Below, one piece after another: positions 48,655 through 61,980 of a DNA stretch of 64,000 nucleotides (position 1 is the stretch's first letter; each line of letters begins with the position of its first letter). The stretch is from contig OY720344.1 in NCBI GenBank assembly GCA_963082975.1, positions 65,748,546 to 65,812,545 of the forward strand, given 5' to 3'. The stretch is from Labia minor (taxonomy: Eukaryota > Arthropoda > Insecta > Dermaptera > Spongiphoridae). Position numbers and translations under genes: made by a program. The notes beneath the pieces are model-generated. The model was not told where the DNA came from, made no database searches, and saw only the letters and a program-made list of their open reading frames with translations.

Positions 48655-48920
48655 TTTTATATGATATTAATAAAAATTAGAATATTTGAATTTTTTGAAA
48701 TTTTAACACATGTAATCAATCATATGCATAGAGAATAGAAAATTTTGAAAATCAACTTGGTATTAAATTAAAAAAAAAATACTGATATATAGAATATATA
48801 GACTATTCGAATATAATTTAAAACTCTTTCTCTCCTATTTTAAATTTAAAAAAAACGGAGTGTTAAGAAATTAAGATGCCTTATACAGCATGAATGGGTA
48901 AATGAATTGGGCTGGCAGAG
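48655..48920 (+). repeat. Dispersed repeat, second copy of 5455-5745
   Basis: Shares about 260 bp with the UGT-A intron copy, including ATTTTGAAAATCAACTTGGT and GACTATTCGAATATAATT. Unclassified and non-coding. Confidence 0.6.
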
Positions 48921-49739
48921 GAGGCAATTTATAATTTTCTTCTAATTCAGATTAAGGACAAATCGGACAACATTATATCAAATATCGCTAAGAACATTCA
49001 ATATTTCTGTACACAAATTATTCAGAGTCTTGGCAAAGCTCACAATCAGTTTAAATTGAAATTTATATAAATTAACAAAGTGAAAATTTTTATTTGTTTA
49101 AATTGTATTATAATGAATCGAATAAAAATTAAATATATAGATCACAAGAGAAGCAAGAAAATAACTGTTTGATGGAGGTCGAACATGACAGAAACTAAGC
49201 GAAATCTTCATGTTGCGATTAATAATTTTCAAATCTATCACCACAGAATTAGATAAGTTTCTTTTAAGGGAGGAAATTAACTATGATCTAGAAAAATTAA
49301 TAAATGAACTTAATAATAAAAAACAAATAAATAAATAAATTTAAATTAATAATATTAATGAATGTATTGTTAATTTATCTATAGTTTTATATATAGTTTT
49401 ATACCGTTAATTTTTATAAAAGTCTAACTTTGCATTTTCTCAAATTTCATTATAATTAAAAGTATTCAATAAAAATCAAGCAATGAAAATAAAATATCAA
49501 AATGTAATGATCAAGAAATATTATACTCTATTTCACTATTATAACATATACAATACTTAAGAACCATAGGCGGAGGAAATATTAGGAGATATCATTGCGG
49601 GTTCAGGCCAAATCGATCAACATTAATTAAGATATTTTCATTATGACAAATATTAGAAAAAAACCGCGAATTCAATATTTCTGTTCACTAATTATTTGTA
49701 GACTTTAGTAAATCATACGTATGACTCAATAGATCCGGA

Positions 49740-50653
49740 TAAACTTTTTCAAATTTTGATCTTCAAATTTGTCAAAGAGTAGGATGCGGAAATCAATTGT
49801 AAAATATTAGGTCACCCAGGCGACTTAAATATAATAGGAGATTCGGCAATTGCAATTACAGATAGCTAGGAAAAATTAATCGAGGTAGGAAAAGAGATGA
49901 GGTTTGAAATTAATAATGATAAATAGAAATATTTAGAAACAAAGAGGAACAGTATTAACATACAAAATCTTAATATACAAAATGTAGAATTTGATAATGT
50001 AGAAAAATTGAATGTAATCACGAAGGATAATAATATCTGAGAAGAATTTAAATCGAGGTTGCAGTCGGGAAACGCCTATTATTATGCAGTAAAGAGGCTT
50101 ATCACATCAAAATTATTATCAAAGGGAATCAAAATTAAAATAAATAAAACAATTATTTTATCTGTTGTATTATATGGGTGTGAGGCATGGTCTATGACCT
50201 TAGAAGATGATAGTAGATTCAGAGTATTTGAGAATAGGATTCTTCCCCGTATTTATGAGCCAAAGGAAGATGAGGACACCAGGGAATGGCCGAGATTGCA
50301 TAACGAGAAATTGCATGACCTCAATGCATCTCCAGAAATAGTTAGGGTTATAAAAGCGAGAAGGCTGCGATAGGCGGGGCACGTGAACTTTCGAGTACCG
50401 TTGAGCCACATAGATTGATAGATATAACATATACAATAATAATATATATAATTAATTTACTGATTAAATTAAAATATATTTTAAATAAACACTCAAAAAG
50501 AAATGAATATATTATGTTATATACTGATTGAAACAAAATGGATGTAAACATTTTACTACTTTCAACCAAATTCTATGTACTACTCGGGGGTACAGGGGGA
50601 GGCGGAGCCCCCGTCTAGGTTTGAGGAGCGCCGAAGGCGCTCTTTGCAGCTAG
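49740..50653 (+). mobile_element. LINE tail joined to a Helitron 3' end
   Basis: 49740-50400 holds a LINE C-terminus: AYYYAVKRLITSKLLSKGIK, SVVLYGCEAWSM, RVFENRILPRIYEPKEDED, WPRLHNEKLHDL and IKARRLRWAGHV in near-continuous frames. It is followed, as at 10576 and 21539, by GATATAACATATACAATAAT-type sequence, two GC hairpins (GGGGG-AGGCGGAG-CCCCC; GAGCGCCGAAGGCGCTC) and CTAG before T at 50654. The reverse transcriptase core is absent. The 5' end of the Helitron was not found. Confidence 0.68.
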
Positions 50654-50944
50654 TACTAAATAAATCAGAATTTCTCAAACTGTGATCCCTTAGAACCTAA
50701 TGGTAGTATCTACAGTATAGTTATTTTAAGTAATAAAATCATTTTAGTGGTCATTTTAATGAATTTTTTGAAGGAAGATTCTGTGGTAGTATCTTCAAAA
50801 AGTTTAAGAATCGTTGAAATAAATTATATCGAATAATAAATTTGGGGGCAGCACATCTTTTCTGAGAAGGTAATATTATTTTATTTTTTATTTTTTTTTT
50901 GTGTGTGATAAAACTAACATTTTCTATATCATGAAGCTGAAGAT

Positions 50945-51032
50945 ATTGACCTGACGCAATGGGGCAGTGGTGTTAGTGGCCGTGGTTTTATAAAACACAA
51001 CCAGCTAACCACACTGCCAAACTGCATCAAGT
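50945..51032 (-). ncRNA. mir-34: miR-34 precursor hairpin
   Basis: On the minus strand the 5' arm (51019-50996, 24 nt) is identical to insect miR-34-5p as I remember it: seed GGCAGUG, ending GCUGGUUGUG. The loop is about 11 nt (UUUUAUAAAAC), and the 3' arm (CACGGCCACUAACACCACUG) pairs with it. Pairing continues outside the mature duplex (TGATGCA with TGCGTCA), as needed for Drosha processing. miR-34 acts in ageing, neuronal and steroid-timing control in flies (family knowledge). It lies on the same strand as miR-277, 9.8 kb downstream of it. Confidence 0.96.
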
Positions 51033-53684
51033 TAAGTGAAAACTCGCACACTGCAAACCGTCGCTACAAAATTAAACTTCTTGACGATAAAAATGGTAAC
51101 AATCCAAAAGAAACAAACTTTTATCAAGTAATAATTCTTACCTAATAACTGTTTTTTCTCAATACTTAATGACGATATATGTTTATAAAAAAATTGGTAG
51201 ATATATTTAATTATACATTTAGATACAATAATAACATATAAAAACATGCTAAAATTAAATTAAATAAAATTTAGTTCGATTGTAATGTGTATATAAAATA
51301 AAATTTTATTGATTCGATTGATAAAAGATTTCGGTTTATGGAATTTTGGAGTCAATTTTAAAATAAAAAAAAAAAAAAAATAAAAAAAAAAAACAACAAT
51401 CTTCAAAATGAATTTTGCAATGTTACACCAAAGATCTTGGCAGACAACTTGGTAAATGTGATTATGCCATAACTTGGCAATTGCCGTACCATTATTTATA
51501 TCAGCCACGCAGAAGAATGTTGTATGGAAAGAAACAGAACAAGATTAAGGCAAAAACACATAATCGTATGATCAAACAATAATAAGAACATTAAAATAAT
51601 ATAATAATAATAATTTATAATTTATTTATTTGATATATTGTAGTTACAAAATAGTATTCTAAAGAAAAAGGTATTTGAATATTTACAAATGAGAAATAAA
51701 TATAGAACAAAAATAAAATGGGAAATTTATTTAAAAATATAATATAATAAAATTTATCTCAAAATTTATGATTTATTAATAAATTAATTTAACAATTTTT
51801 AATGCTGCAACTTAGTGATTTTAGATTACAGATTGACAAATGGATCTGATTAGTTCCTTTTTCCATTCAAATAAAAAACCTTATATATATCCTTATATAA
51901 GGTGGAAATTGAAATTGGTTACACTTTGGTTTATAAAATGCTATCCACTGTTTGTAGATATTTTTCTTTTAAAAATGAATAAAAAAAATTGAAGTGTTTT
52001 TTATGAATAAATTGAAAAATAAAATTAATCATTTCTATAATTCCACAAAATTTTTACTTAACATTTTATTATTTATTTCAGTAAAAGTAATAGTGTTGTG
52101 TTATCTTAAAGAAACAATTTTAAAGAAATACATCATCTTTATCACAATTTCATCAAATTAAAAAAAAAACAAAAACAAATTAAAAGCACTATTTTTATCT
52201 ATAATCGAAATCATCGAAAATTTTCCTAGCATTTCTGAATATCTATTTAAAAGAACTTTTTTTTTATTTTAAAAAAATATAATTTATTTAATCATTTTTT
52301 TTATTGAATTAATATAGATCTGTAAATCTATATAAAAAGAAAAACAAAAATTAAACTCACGAAGATAAATATTATGAATCAGTTCTGGGGATATATTTAT
52401 ATTAGAATAAAAAAAAATCATTTACTGCATTCATTTGACTTAAAGCAATGACGAAGACAATTATTTATAAACTCGGAGGAGTGAGAAGCCAAACAGATGG
52501 ACCAATAATAATAATATAAATAAAATTAGATGTAAAATTATATATATATAAACTCAAAAATATGTGATATTATTAGTATATAAAAAATAATAAATATATA
52601 GTTTATTGAACTTTAGAGTGTTTCAATTATCAAAGGAGTGGATTTATTTTATTAACTTTAATATGCAATGAAATTGTGAATATGACATTATTTTAAAAAT
52701 AATTTAATTTTGGTCAATTAATTTGTCCAATAAATACAATTACTATATCTATATCTAAAGATTAATATTAAATAATTATGAGTAGTAGGTAAATATAATT
52801 ACATATATATTTGTAAAGTACTTTTATATTATTAATATATTTTTTTTAACTATTTTTATTTTATTTATTTTTATTTTATTATAATTTATCAATTCTTTTT
52901 GAAATTTTTAAAAATTATTTATGCAAAAGTATCTAATTATATTATGTTAGTTAAAGGTGGAATGTTTAAAAAGACAGACAACTTTCATTCAATCAGTAAT
53001 CTACAAGAAAAGTAGTTATGTTAACAAAACTTAATGTGTGAATAATTGAGTGATTAGTGCATGTGAAAAATAAAATAATAATAAATTCATAGAATGGAAA
53101 TTTTTCAATTTCAATATTACATTCGTTGGAGAGTAAAATAAATCATTTATGGGGTAATGACTATAAGAATAGACTGACTATAAAACATTTTTTTTAAATA
53201 ATATAGAAATATAATATTACAATCCTTTAATTATTCTCATAAAATATGAAAATGAATATGAAAATACAACAATTTATATATTCACAACCTTTTTATATTT
53301 CTAGAAAAAATAACTTGAATTTATGTAATGATTTGTGGTCTGCAAAGAGGATATATAAATTTTATATTTAAGCTCTGTAAATTTTACAGTAGATTTTACT
53401 GGGACATGAAATACCTTCCGGCTTGATATTGGATATGAACAGGAGTCATTAATAAACATAATGAGGTTCGACAAAAAATAAATTAAAAATAGAGATTCAT
53501 TCAATAAATTTACTTATAAAATTAATAAGATTATGTTAACACTAGCATTTATTTTAGATTTTATTTTTCAAACATATTTTTCCTATACACAGTGACCACT
53601 CAAAGCTGCGTACAGATTGTAAACCTAGAGCACATACAAAATATTCGTACTTCCAAGAAATTTTGAGTTGAGATCTCATAGACG

Positions 53685-53718
<34 letters not shown>

Positions 53719-55080
53719 TATATATAGAGAATTCCAAAATAGATAAAATATATTAACAAAAATGAAGTGTTTGAAATGAAAAAAGTAAAGAGATAAGTAA
53801 AAGTATGATTTTTTAAATATTATATATAAATATCCTTTTAACACCATTCATTAATTAATTGAACCGATTTGCAACAAATAATCAAAGTCTGATTGCAATT
53901 TATCTTCGAAAAAATATTTGCCTCATAAATTTTAATTATGGATCTATTAAATGTTTGGGAATTAGTCAAATTTCTGTAATATTTTATTTAACTAATCATT
54001 TCATAAGTTAAATTTAGTTTAATTAAAAATTTAAATTGAGAATGTATTATTTATTATATTTTGATTTTTAAGTTGTCATCTTTTGTCTTAAGTCTCTTAT
54101 TTTAAACACATATCTTTTTGTTATAGACTATTTCTTTTGATCTTTTCAACATTCCTAGAAAATTGATTTACTTTTCTTCTAAGTCATGTTTAATGAGATT
54201 TTAATTTTTAGCAGATGCTGAACAAAACCACTGAAGGGTAAAAAATACCACGAAATCCACTCCTTTGATATATATATTAAAGAGTTTTTAATGTTTTTAC
54301 TAAATAATTTTGAATTCAATGTTTAACCTTAAAAAAAATAAAGAAAATAATTTATACTACTTACTTGGTGAAAGTTAATGTAATAAATTTTCATTTAACT
54401 AAAACCCTTCCTATTTAATATATTAAAATGCTTTATAATTTTTTTTTTTTAAATTTAATCTCCAATTAAAAAGTTTAACGCTAGTTATTAATACAAATAT
54501 AAAATTACATATTTTCTAATAGATATCAAAAAAGTATTTCAATTAATATAATTTTTCTTATTTTGATCAAGATAATGCATATTAGATAAAGTTATATTTA
54601 TATAAGGAATAATTAAATTTGATATAAATGAAATACCAGATAGTGAGTGTTGACGTCATTAATTTATAAATATTCATATGAGAACTTTAAAGAATTTAAT
54701 AAAGTAATTTATTACTCTTATATTAACTATATCGGGAACACTTATATAGACAATAAGAAATTTTGTTATATATAGATTAAATAAATGAATCAAATAAATG
54801 CATATATCTAAATTACTTAATTTTTCTAAAAATTAATTAATATATATAATAAATAAAAAGAAATTATAATTTTCTCATATTTATTTATTCGAATTTGAAT
54901 TGTTATAGATAATGATATCAATGATATATAATTTTAATTGCATATAACTAAAAATTAAGTTAATTATAAAATTAATTAAAAACATATTTTGGAAAAGTAG
55001 ATTAATTTGTAATTTATATATATATGGTTAAATATAAATTAATTTCATTTATTTTTAAATAAATAGATATTTATTTATTT
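51033..55080. other. AT-rich region between the microRNAs
   Basis: About 4 kb of AT-rich DNA with A/T homopolymers (51361-51392) and AT microsatellites (53688-53712). I see no gene or intact mobile element. If miR-277 and miR-34 share a transcript, this is intron or spacer of it. Confidence 0.5.
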
Positions 55081-55089
55081 ATATTAATT

Positions 55090-55660
55090 TGAGATGGTGT
55101 ATATTAAAATTAAGAATATATGATCCAAGGACTTCTTAGGTTGGCACTTGATAATTGACCTAAATGGATTTACGCTTATTGGCAAAAGATTCCAACATTG
55201 TAGCAAATAGGTCAATGTCATTAATAAACATCAATGCATTGGAACACTATGTAGAAAATAGCTATTTTTATTGGACATTTATATGAAAAAAGAAAAAGTC
55301 CAAATCCTCCATAAAGGAACTCGATGATTGCCAAATAAAAAGAAAAAAAGGAGACAATGCGTTTCAAGCCACGTAGATCATGACTTGGCATACAAACTAT
55401 AATTCATAATTAATGTTCTAAAAAAAAATAGATAAAATATAATAGATATAGAAAAATATTAAGAATTGGTTGTAGTCGTTTTAATAATTCAAATTAGGTC
55501 AAAAACCAAAAGATGGCTGATGTCGACTTTCGAATGAATGAATTCACGCATGAATGAAGATGAAGAGTATAGGACAATATCTTCAGGATAAGGAAGAACT
55601 GGTTGTCTGACCTTGTGGTTGTATTTCAAGAACAAACTTTCTATATCCATCTGATTGTAT
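55090..55660. other. Less AT-rich block, possible conserved non-coding DNA
   Basis: A stretch with more mixed composition, lacking repeat landmarks or long frames. It contains TTGACCTAAAT (55156) and AATAGGTCAATG (55206), inverted half-sites of the AGGTCA type used by nuclear receptors. This is only suggestive. Confidence 0.25.
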
Positions 55661-56083
55661 TTATTTTAATACAAATATAAAAAAAAGAAAATTTTTTGGA
55701 ATTAAGGATTATAATATAAATATAATATTATAAATAAGATTTATTATATGATATAAGAGGATTTCTTATACTCTTAAATGCACGCAGTATATTTTTTTAT
55801 TATTTGAGTAGACAAGATTTTAAATTTAAATGTCAACTTTTTATCTTATATGTATCAAAAAAAAAAAAAACAAGTAAGAAATATTATAATTTGTATTTTG
55901 TAAATCAATCTTTTCAAAATTATTTAATACTAATTGATCTTTCAATTAATTTAGTTGTTAATGATAAATTACTAAACAAATTGAAATTTTGAATGAAATT
56001 ACTGAATTAAAGATTTTCTAATGAAAAAATATTCTTTGAATATATTATTAAAAAATTAATATTTAAAGTTAGTCACGGACGTG

Positions 56084-56130
<47 letters not shown>

Positions 56131-56519
56131 GAAAAAATATATAAATTTATTAAATTATATTTTATAAAATTATATTTTGTTTTTTTTTCTAAATCCATAA
56201 GTTTGTATTTATTATATATAAGAGTAATATTCTTATAAAAAATAATTAATTATAAATTTGTTGAAAATTTCTTTGTTTATTAATTACAATTATCGTTGAA
56301 TATGTTATAATATATAAAACTATAGGTTAATTAAAAAGAAATATATTTATATTATTTAGTATGGATAAAATTAGTTTGGTATTCACAAAGATATATATTT
56401 TTTATAATTTACTACAAAATATAATTTACTACAATATTACAATCAAAAGTTATGATATTTAAATGTATATTCTATATATTTCAGAAATAACACAGGTATA
56501 TTATGTAAGGTAACAAACA

Positions 56520-56880
56520 CCCTTTGGCATAAAAACTAGTGTTAGCTTAGCAGAGTGTATGGATGTGGATGCGGAAGCAAAGCTGAGCCGATGGATGGAA
56601 GCAGTGGGCCCCAGAGAGCCGCCTTCTAAGCCCACCTTACCCTCCTAGAACACTTAAGAGAGGGTAAGGGCGGGTAAAGAGGGGGCAATTAGGTTCCAAA
56701 GAGAAGATGCACATAGTTGTAAGATGCAAGTTCGATGCTGGCAGCATTCATAAGCAATGCAGAGAAGGGTAGAAGGTTCTGAAGTAACATTCATTTCTTA
56801 GATAATACATTTCTCCTCCTAGGAGTACTAGAATAGAATGGAAAGGAATAAATATACCTCACCTCAACTATACTTGATCG
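56520..56880. other. GC-richer island between miR-277 and miR-34
   Basis: About 360 bp, clearly richer in G and C than its flanks, without an open frame or known microRNA. It has GGGTAAGGGCGGGTAAAGAG and a CTCCTCCTAGGAG palindrome (56813-56825). It could be an exon of the primary microRNA transcript or an enhancer. Confidence 0.3.
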
Positions 56881-57910
56881 CTAGCAAAAAAAAATCTTAT
56901 TTCAGATTTAACATCCCAACATACCTTGGAAAGGGGATACGATATCTGTATTCATATGACATTTCTGTTATATTATACAAATAAAAATAAATTGAAAGTT
57001 TATAAAACAGTTTGTCTCCTTTTAATCAATTAAATTAATTAATCAAATGGATATAATATTAAAGGAAAAAGCTGAAAATAAAAAAAAATACGTTTTTTTA
57101 TCCTAATGATTATTATTTATAAAAATAAATAAATTTTATTTTTAAATTTAATAAATAAATACAGAATTACAAAGATTGTTTTATAACTATTATTAAATTT
57201 CATTAAAAGCTAATAATAATCAATAAGTTAATCAATAATTATCTATTTTATAAACAAATTGAATTAATTAATATCTTCATTATACTTGTACACATATTTC
57301 AGAGAATTTTCAGAGACATGATTAAATAATAGAAATTCTAATTTTATCTAAAGTCATTTTGTAAATTTATACTTTAGGAAGTGATTGTACAGTTAATTAT
57401 TTCCATTAACATATTGTTTTGAAATTGAACTTTGATTAAGAATTAAGTTTAAATTGAAATAAGAGGAAGTTGTACGAAAAGGATAGGTAAAAAAAGAATC
57501 CTTAAATTATGTTTATATAAAACAACAAAATCAATTATCATATGAAATAATGAAGTTTAAGTGCAATTAAAAAAAATTAAAAATTAAATTTTATTCATAA
57601 ATAGATAAATTATATATTACAAATCAAATATTAACACAATTTTAATTATTTAATATGTAATAGTGGAAAATAATTTAAATCATTCAACATAGAGAATGCA
57701 TCCAGAATAACCCCTTCCCTTTGTTGAATGATTTTCATCTTGCCAATCCTCACTTAGGTAAATATTTTTAATTTATATAACAATTTACATTTTTGCATGA
57801 CCTCTCCTAAACCAAAGGAAAAAAATATTTGAATCGATGCCTGATTAGAGAGTTATTCATTAAAGGGATTTTTATTATTAATTCACCACAGATTTGTATA
57901 ATTTATTTAT

Positions 57911-58024
57911 TTAGTTAAATAAATGTACAACGTTTCGATTGCTTATTCTGCAGTCTGTAAACGTACGGTACCTGATAACGATTGCAGAATAAGCAGTCAA
58001 AACGTTATATATTTATTTAGTTAA
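57911..58024. repeat. Inverted repeat (MITE-like hairpin)
   Basis: Arms of about 45 bp: the left arm is AAATAAATGTACAACGTTTC then GATTGCTTATTCTGCAGTC, the right arm its reverse complement from GATTGCAGAATAAGCAGTC to AACGTTATATATTTATTTAG. The AACGTTTCG/TTCTGCA motif recurs in insect transposon ends. It is not a microRNA because the arms match dispersed-element style. Confidence 0.7.
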
Positions 58025-59115
58025 TCGTTTAATAAAAATATTTATCATCCCATTGACCAATATTGAATAGTATATCAGATCGAGTAGCATAGTATAAAAA
58101 TCACTTTTTTATTATATTAAACAAATTTATATATATATATATATTCTGATGGAGATAACCTTGCTCATTTCTCGTATAATTTATATTATTCATTATCTTA
58201 CAAGGCTATAATTATCTTTAAATTATCCAACATAAAACAAATTTAACCGGCGCCAGACTTTGGCCAGGTAATTCATTTGTAAGAATTAAGTTATTCACAC
58301 TTTTTTAAATAAAAATTAAACAAAAGAAAAATAAAATCCTTTTTTTTACTTTGATTTAATCAATATAAAAATTTAATCTATATAATATCTTATCAAATAT
58401 TCATTTATCTCATATATAAATAAAAAAGGTATATTTAATCAATCAATCGAAATATTTATTTTTTGTTAAACATGCAGGTAAAGTATGTATACTCTCATCA
58501 ATATTTTAAATCTAGAATTATTAATAAGTAATTAATATTATTACAATTAATTAATATCTACTTATTTAAAGATAAAAGAAAAATGTGTGTGTAAAAGAAA
58601 TATTTAAATTATAAAAAAATTGGTGTTTAGAATTTTTTAAATATATCGTATATACTTATATATATATAAATATTATATATCATTCTAAAATAATAGTGTG
58701 TTTATACATAATATATTGATTTATGTTTATATATTATATTATATAGATAACCAGAATTAGATATTAGATATTATTTCTAAGAATAACTAGAAAATGATAG
58801 AATGATGAGCAAATAGAATAATTTAAAATTCGTTAATTGATATTATAAATTACTAAAATTTAAATTAAATTTATTATTATTCAAGTTTCTTCTATATACA
58901 TTAAACTGTTATTAAATGAGATTTTTTATAAATCATATTTTCCAAAAAGATTTAAAAATAAAAAAAAATGTAATATAATATAATTTTCTCAATTTTGATA
59001 AATTTGAAAGTTAATTAATTAAATAAACAGAAACAAATTGAAAATGAGTGTCAAATACAATCAGCATTAATAAATAAATACAGTTCATATGAAATGTTAT
59101 TAAAAAATAAATAAA
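58025..59115. other. AT-rich spacer
   Basis: Very AT-rich, with AT runs near 58128 and 58660. No gene, RNA or mobile element recognised. Confidence 0.5.
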
Positions 59116-59119
59116 TTTA

Positions 59120-59900
59120 ACTTGGTTTCTAAAAGAAAAAAAAAGAGGGGAATTGCTAGTAATAGGGGATGGGAGGGGGAAATGGTGGAGAAGAAAGGAT
59201 GTTCCTTCACCGGTAGATCTAATGATAGAAAATCCAAGTGGAAATCACTTGGAAAAGTGATCTCGTTTTATGACTCTCCTCCTTCTATGCTAATTTCATT
59301 GGAATTTTTTGATAATTCTCATCCGCTTCATAAACAAGTTTGTTAATTAAATATATTTATACAAAAATAAAGTATCTATCTGGTTTCAAAATTAGTAAAA
59401 CGTGTCTTTTTTTTCTTTAACTAATTAATATTTATTTTAAAATAAAAAAAAATAAAAAAAAGATAAGAGTAAGACAAATAAGTTTTCAAGGAAGGGAGAT
59501 GTCAACAGAAATGATAAGAAACTTTTTGATATTCACTTCTCATGATTTATTGATAATAGAAATGCAGAAGCGCAGTGTATATGTTACAACATACAGCAAG
59601 AGGGTAGAATTTGTGTATAAATAATTTCTAAAGGGGACGAGATGTAATTTAAAGGTGCTGGGTGCGAGGGGGCCGGGAGGGACCGGTGGAGATCGTCCAA
59701 GAGATGCAACCAAAATAAACGGGGACATCGATGGCAAAAAGATCCCAGTCTTCTCACCCAGCAGCTATTGACCGTTGGCAAAACAATATTCCACTTTGGG
59801 AAAATTCATCCATACGAGGCCCCACCCCCATTCCACCCCACCTTTCTCTCCACCAATGAAAAGCCAACAAGTGGGTGACTTCAATCGTTCTTTTATTCCA
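59120..59900. other. Two GC-richer islands upstream of miR-34
   Basis: 59120-59345 and 59560-59890 stand out from the AT-rich surroundings. The second holds GGGTGCGAGGGGGCCGGGAG and, on the minus strand, a CCAAT-type box (TTTTCATTGGTGGAGAG) and GGGGTGGGGCC. Short frames on both strands do not resemble proteins. They fit promoter, enhancer or non-coding exon sequence. Confidence 0.3.
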
Positions 59901-60814
59901 ATTTACAAACAATAGTTCACAAAAAAAATGCATTATTCATTAAAAGATTAGTAATTAAGAATCACTTCACTACTTATAATAAGCCTTGAACGATACAATA
60001 AGAAATGTTATTTTAATAAATTAACCAAATCGATCGAATATTTCTTATATTTATTTTTTTTATTTATAAAATAATATTTTTATTTTATATAATATTTTAC
60101 TTTCTAAATAATTTTAATTTTTATTAAATAAATATTTAATTTTATATATATCATTTTTAAATAAAATAATTCCAATGAAAGAAAACTCATTAGAAATTTT
60201 AAAAATTATAAATATTTATGTTTCCATTTATACAATAAAAATTAATAACAGAGGCTTTCAATTCCACTTTTCAATAAAATTATTAAAATTTAACATTTTT
60301 TCAATTCAAACTACCCCCCTTTAATGAATGACACTCTTAAACTATAACAGTTGAATCTCTCCTCATTAAGATTCTAGATAAAGATAGACAAAATTAACTA
60401 TGAAAAATAAGATGAATAATACATTATTATTATTATATTTATTTGAGATAAATAACTTCTTGATCGAAGATCATTTTCTAGGTGTAAATATGTCTATGTA
60501 TATAAAAATAGAACTTGCAGCTTGTTTGACCTTTGATTCTTTTACAGGATGAAAATATAATATTTAATTTGTTTTTATTTTTATTTAAACGAGAGTTGTA
60601 CTAAAAATATAATAATAACACAAGTCAAATAAGCCGCATCTGTGATGATTTATTTTATCGGTTGTTTTTTTGTTTGTTGTTATTTTTCTATTTTATCATT
60701 ATAAACGTATTACTTAATATTCCCTAGAAGTTCAAACACTGATTAAAAATCTGGCTATTTTGAGGGAAATGGATGACAAAATTGAAGCCAGTCATTAGCG
60801 GGGACGGATCGTGC

Positions 60815-60895
60815 GTGCTGGAATGTCGTACCAGATAGTGCATTTACAGATTTCAATTGACAGCCTTGTAAACGCGCTTCTGGCACGGACTCCAG
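60815..60895 (-). ncRNA. mir-277: miR-277 precursor hairpin
   Basis: The minus strand carries the 5' arm (CGTGCCAGAAGCGCGTTTACA, about 60886-60866), an 18-19 nt loop and the 3' arm at 60846-60824. That arm is identical over 23 nt to insect miR-277-3p as remembered (seed AAAUGCA, ending GGUACGACA). The 5' arm resembles the fly star strand with a few changes that preserve pairing. Flanking bases (GUCCGUGCC and GCACGCACG) extend the stem. miR-277 is known in flies for control of branched-chain amino-acid breakdown and metabolism. It is expected to be cotranscribed with miR-34, and with miR-317, which is not visible. Confidence 0.96.
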
Positions 60896-61240
60896 GACTG
60901 GGCTGACAGCGAAGTCGCGAAGAGTCTTCCAAGATTATCCAGAGACCATTTATCACCATTTTATCGCAGAGCGGAGAGCATTCCATCAATATGAAACTCA
61001 CGCGAATTCATTTTTAAAATGGAAGTATCACACCAAGCGGGGGTCAAATTATAGCCAGAAAAAAAAGATGAGAACATAACAGACACACAAGAGCAGCAGG
61101 TTATGCAACCAGAGATTACGCAACATGCGCCCAGGGGTTAAAATTAAGATCGATTGACGGAAGAAGTCTCTCCCCGCGAAAGAAGGTGAAAATGAACAGC
61201 TTTCTACAGAAGTAGATATTATTTGGATTTCATTCTTTTA
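60896..61240 (-). other. Non-coding flank of miR-277
   Basis: GC-richer sequence next to the hairpin without a convincing reading frame or known microRNA. It probably belongs to the primary transcript. Confidence 0.35.
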
Positions 61241-61369
61241 AAATCAATATGAATATTAATTAATAATAAAAAAAGCAATGGTAATAATTACGTAACAATT
61301 GATTCGATCACATGCACAAAATGGCGTAGCAAAGAGATTTAAACAATTAAGGAGGAAATTGAAAGGATC

Positions 61370-61600
61370 ATGCATCTCTTCGGGGAGGTGGGGAGTATCA
61401 GCGTTTGCTCTCCCAAAAGTCAACACGAAAAACCTCCAAAAATAAGAAAAGAAGGGGCATTAAAAAAACGATTACTAAAGGGGGAATGAAAGAACAGGTC
61501 GCACAAGAGGGTGCACAGATCACAGAAAAGATGAAGAGAGAGTGAGCACAAACCAACCCCCTAAGGGGCACCCAGTTTTTATATCAAATGGACTCCATTA
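61370..61600 (-). promoter_or_regulatory. Possible minus-strand promoter upstream of miR-277
   Basis: On the minus strand TATAAAA lies at 61583-61577, followed by a GC-richer run (CTGGGTGCCCC) and a TCACT initiator-like site at 61545-61541. The TATA-initiator distance is about 40 bp, longer than the usual 30, so this is weak. Direction and position would suit a start for the microRNA transcript. Confidence 0.2.
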
Positions 61601-61679
61601 TACTAGACAAATAGATTTGATCTATTTATCTATATATTTATATAAGAAATGTATATATATATATTTCTAAATAATAGAA

Positions 61680-61980
61680 AATTTACATGATCCGGATCGA
61701 ACGTTAGTACAAACCGCAACTGAATAGGAATCATACAGTGGCAGCGAGTAAGAGACCCCCACCCTCCGCGAGAATCCCCTCCACGGCGGCAGTGCCACCC
61801 AGCGGCAAGACGCGAAACTACACTGTCTGGATGATGGCCAAAGGGCCGTGGCAACCCAATGACGACGATACCCACTTTGGCCCTAATCCCTTAAGCATTT
61901 GCCCCTCATTGCACTCAAAAAGAACAAATGACCTCCTCTGGCCGGTGATAAATGGTCTCTGAAGGAAAACTTTTCGACTT
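61680..61980. other. GC-rich island with spurious short frames
   Basis: The most GC-rich stretch of the last 15 kb. Short open frames occur on both strands (61738-61962 on +, 61875-61630 on -) but resemble no protein and start at non-ATG codons or in low-complexity text. It could be a promoter or enhancer, or a first exon of the microRNA transcript. Confidence 0.3.

Noticed and set aside
51260-51508. 82-codon minus-strand open stretch
   Set aside because: Built on A/T homopolymers (poly-Phe/Leu); no splice or homology support.
57911-58024. Hairpin between the microRNAs considered as a third microRNA
   Set aside because: Arms are long, nearly perfect and end in AT-rich MITE-like text; no match to a known mature microRNA.
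61738-61962. 74-codon open stretch in a GC-rich island
   Set aside because: Non-ATG start, low-complexity proline text, equal open frame on the other strand; no family recognised.
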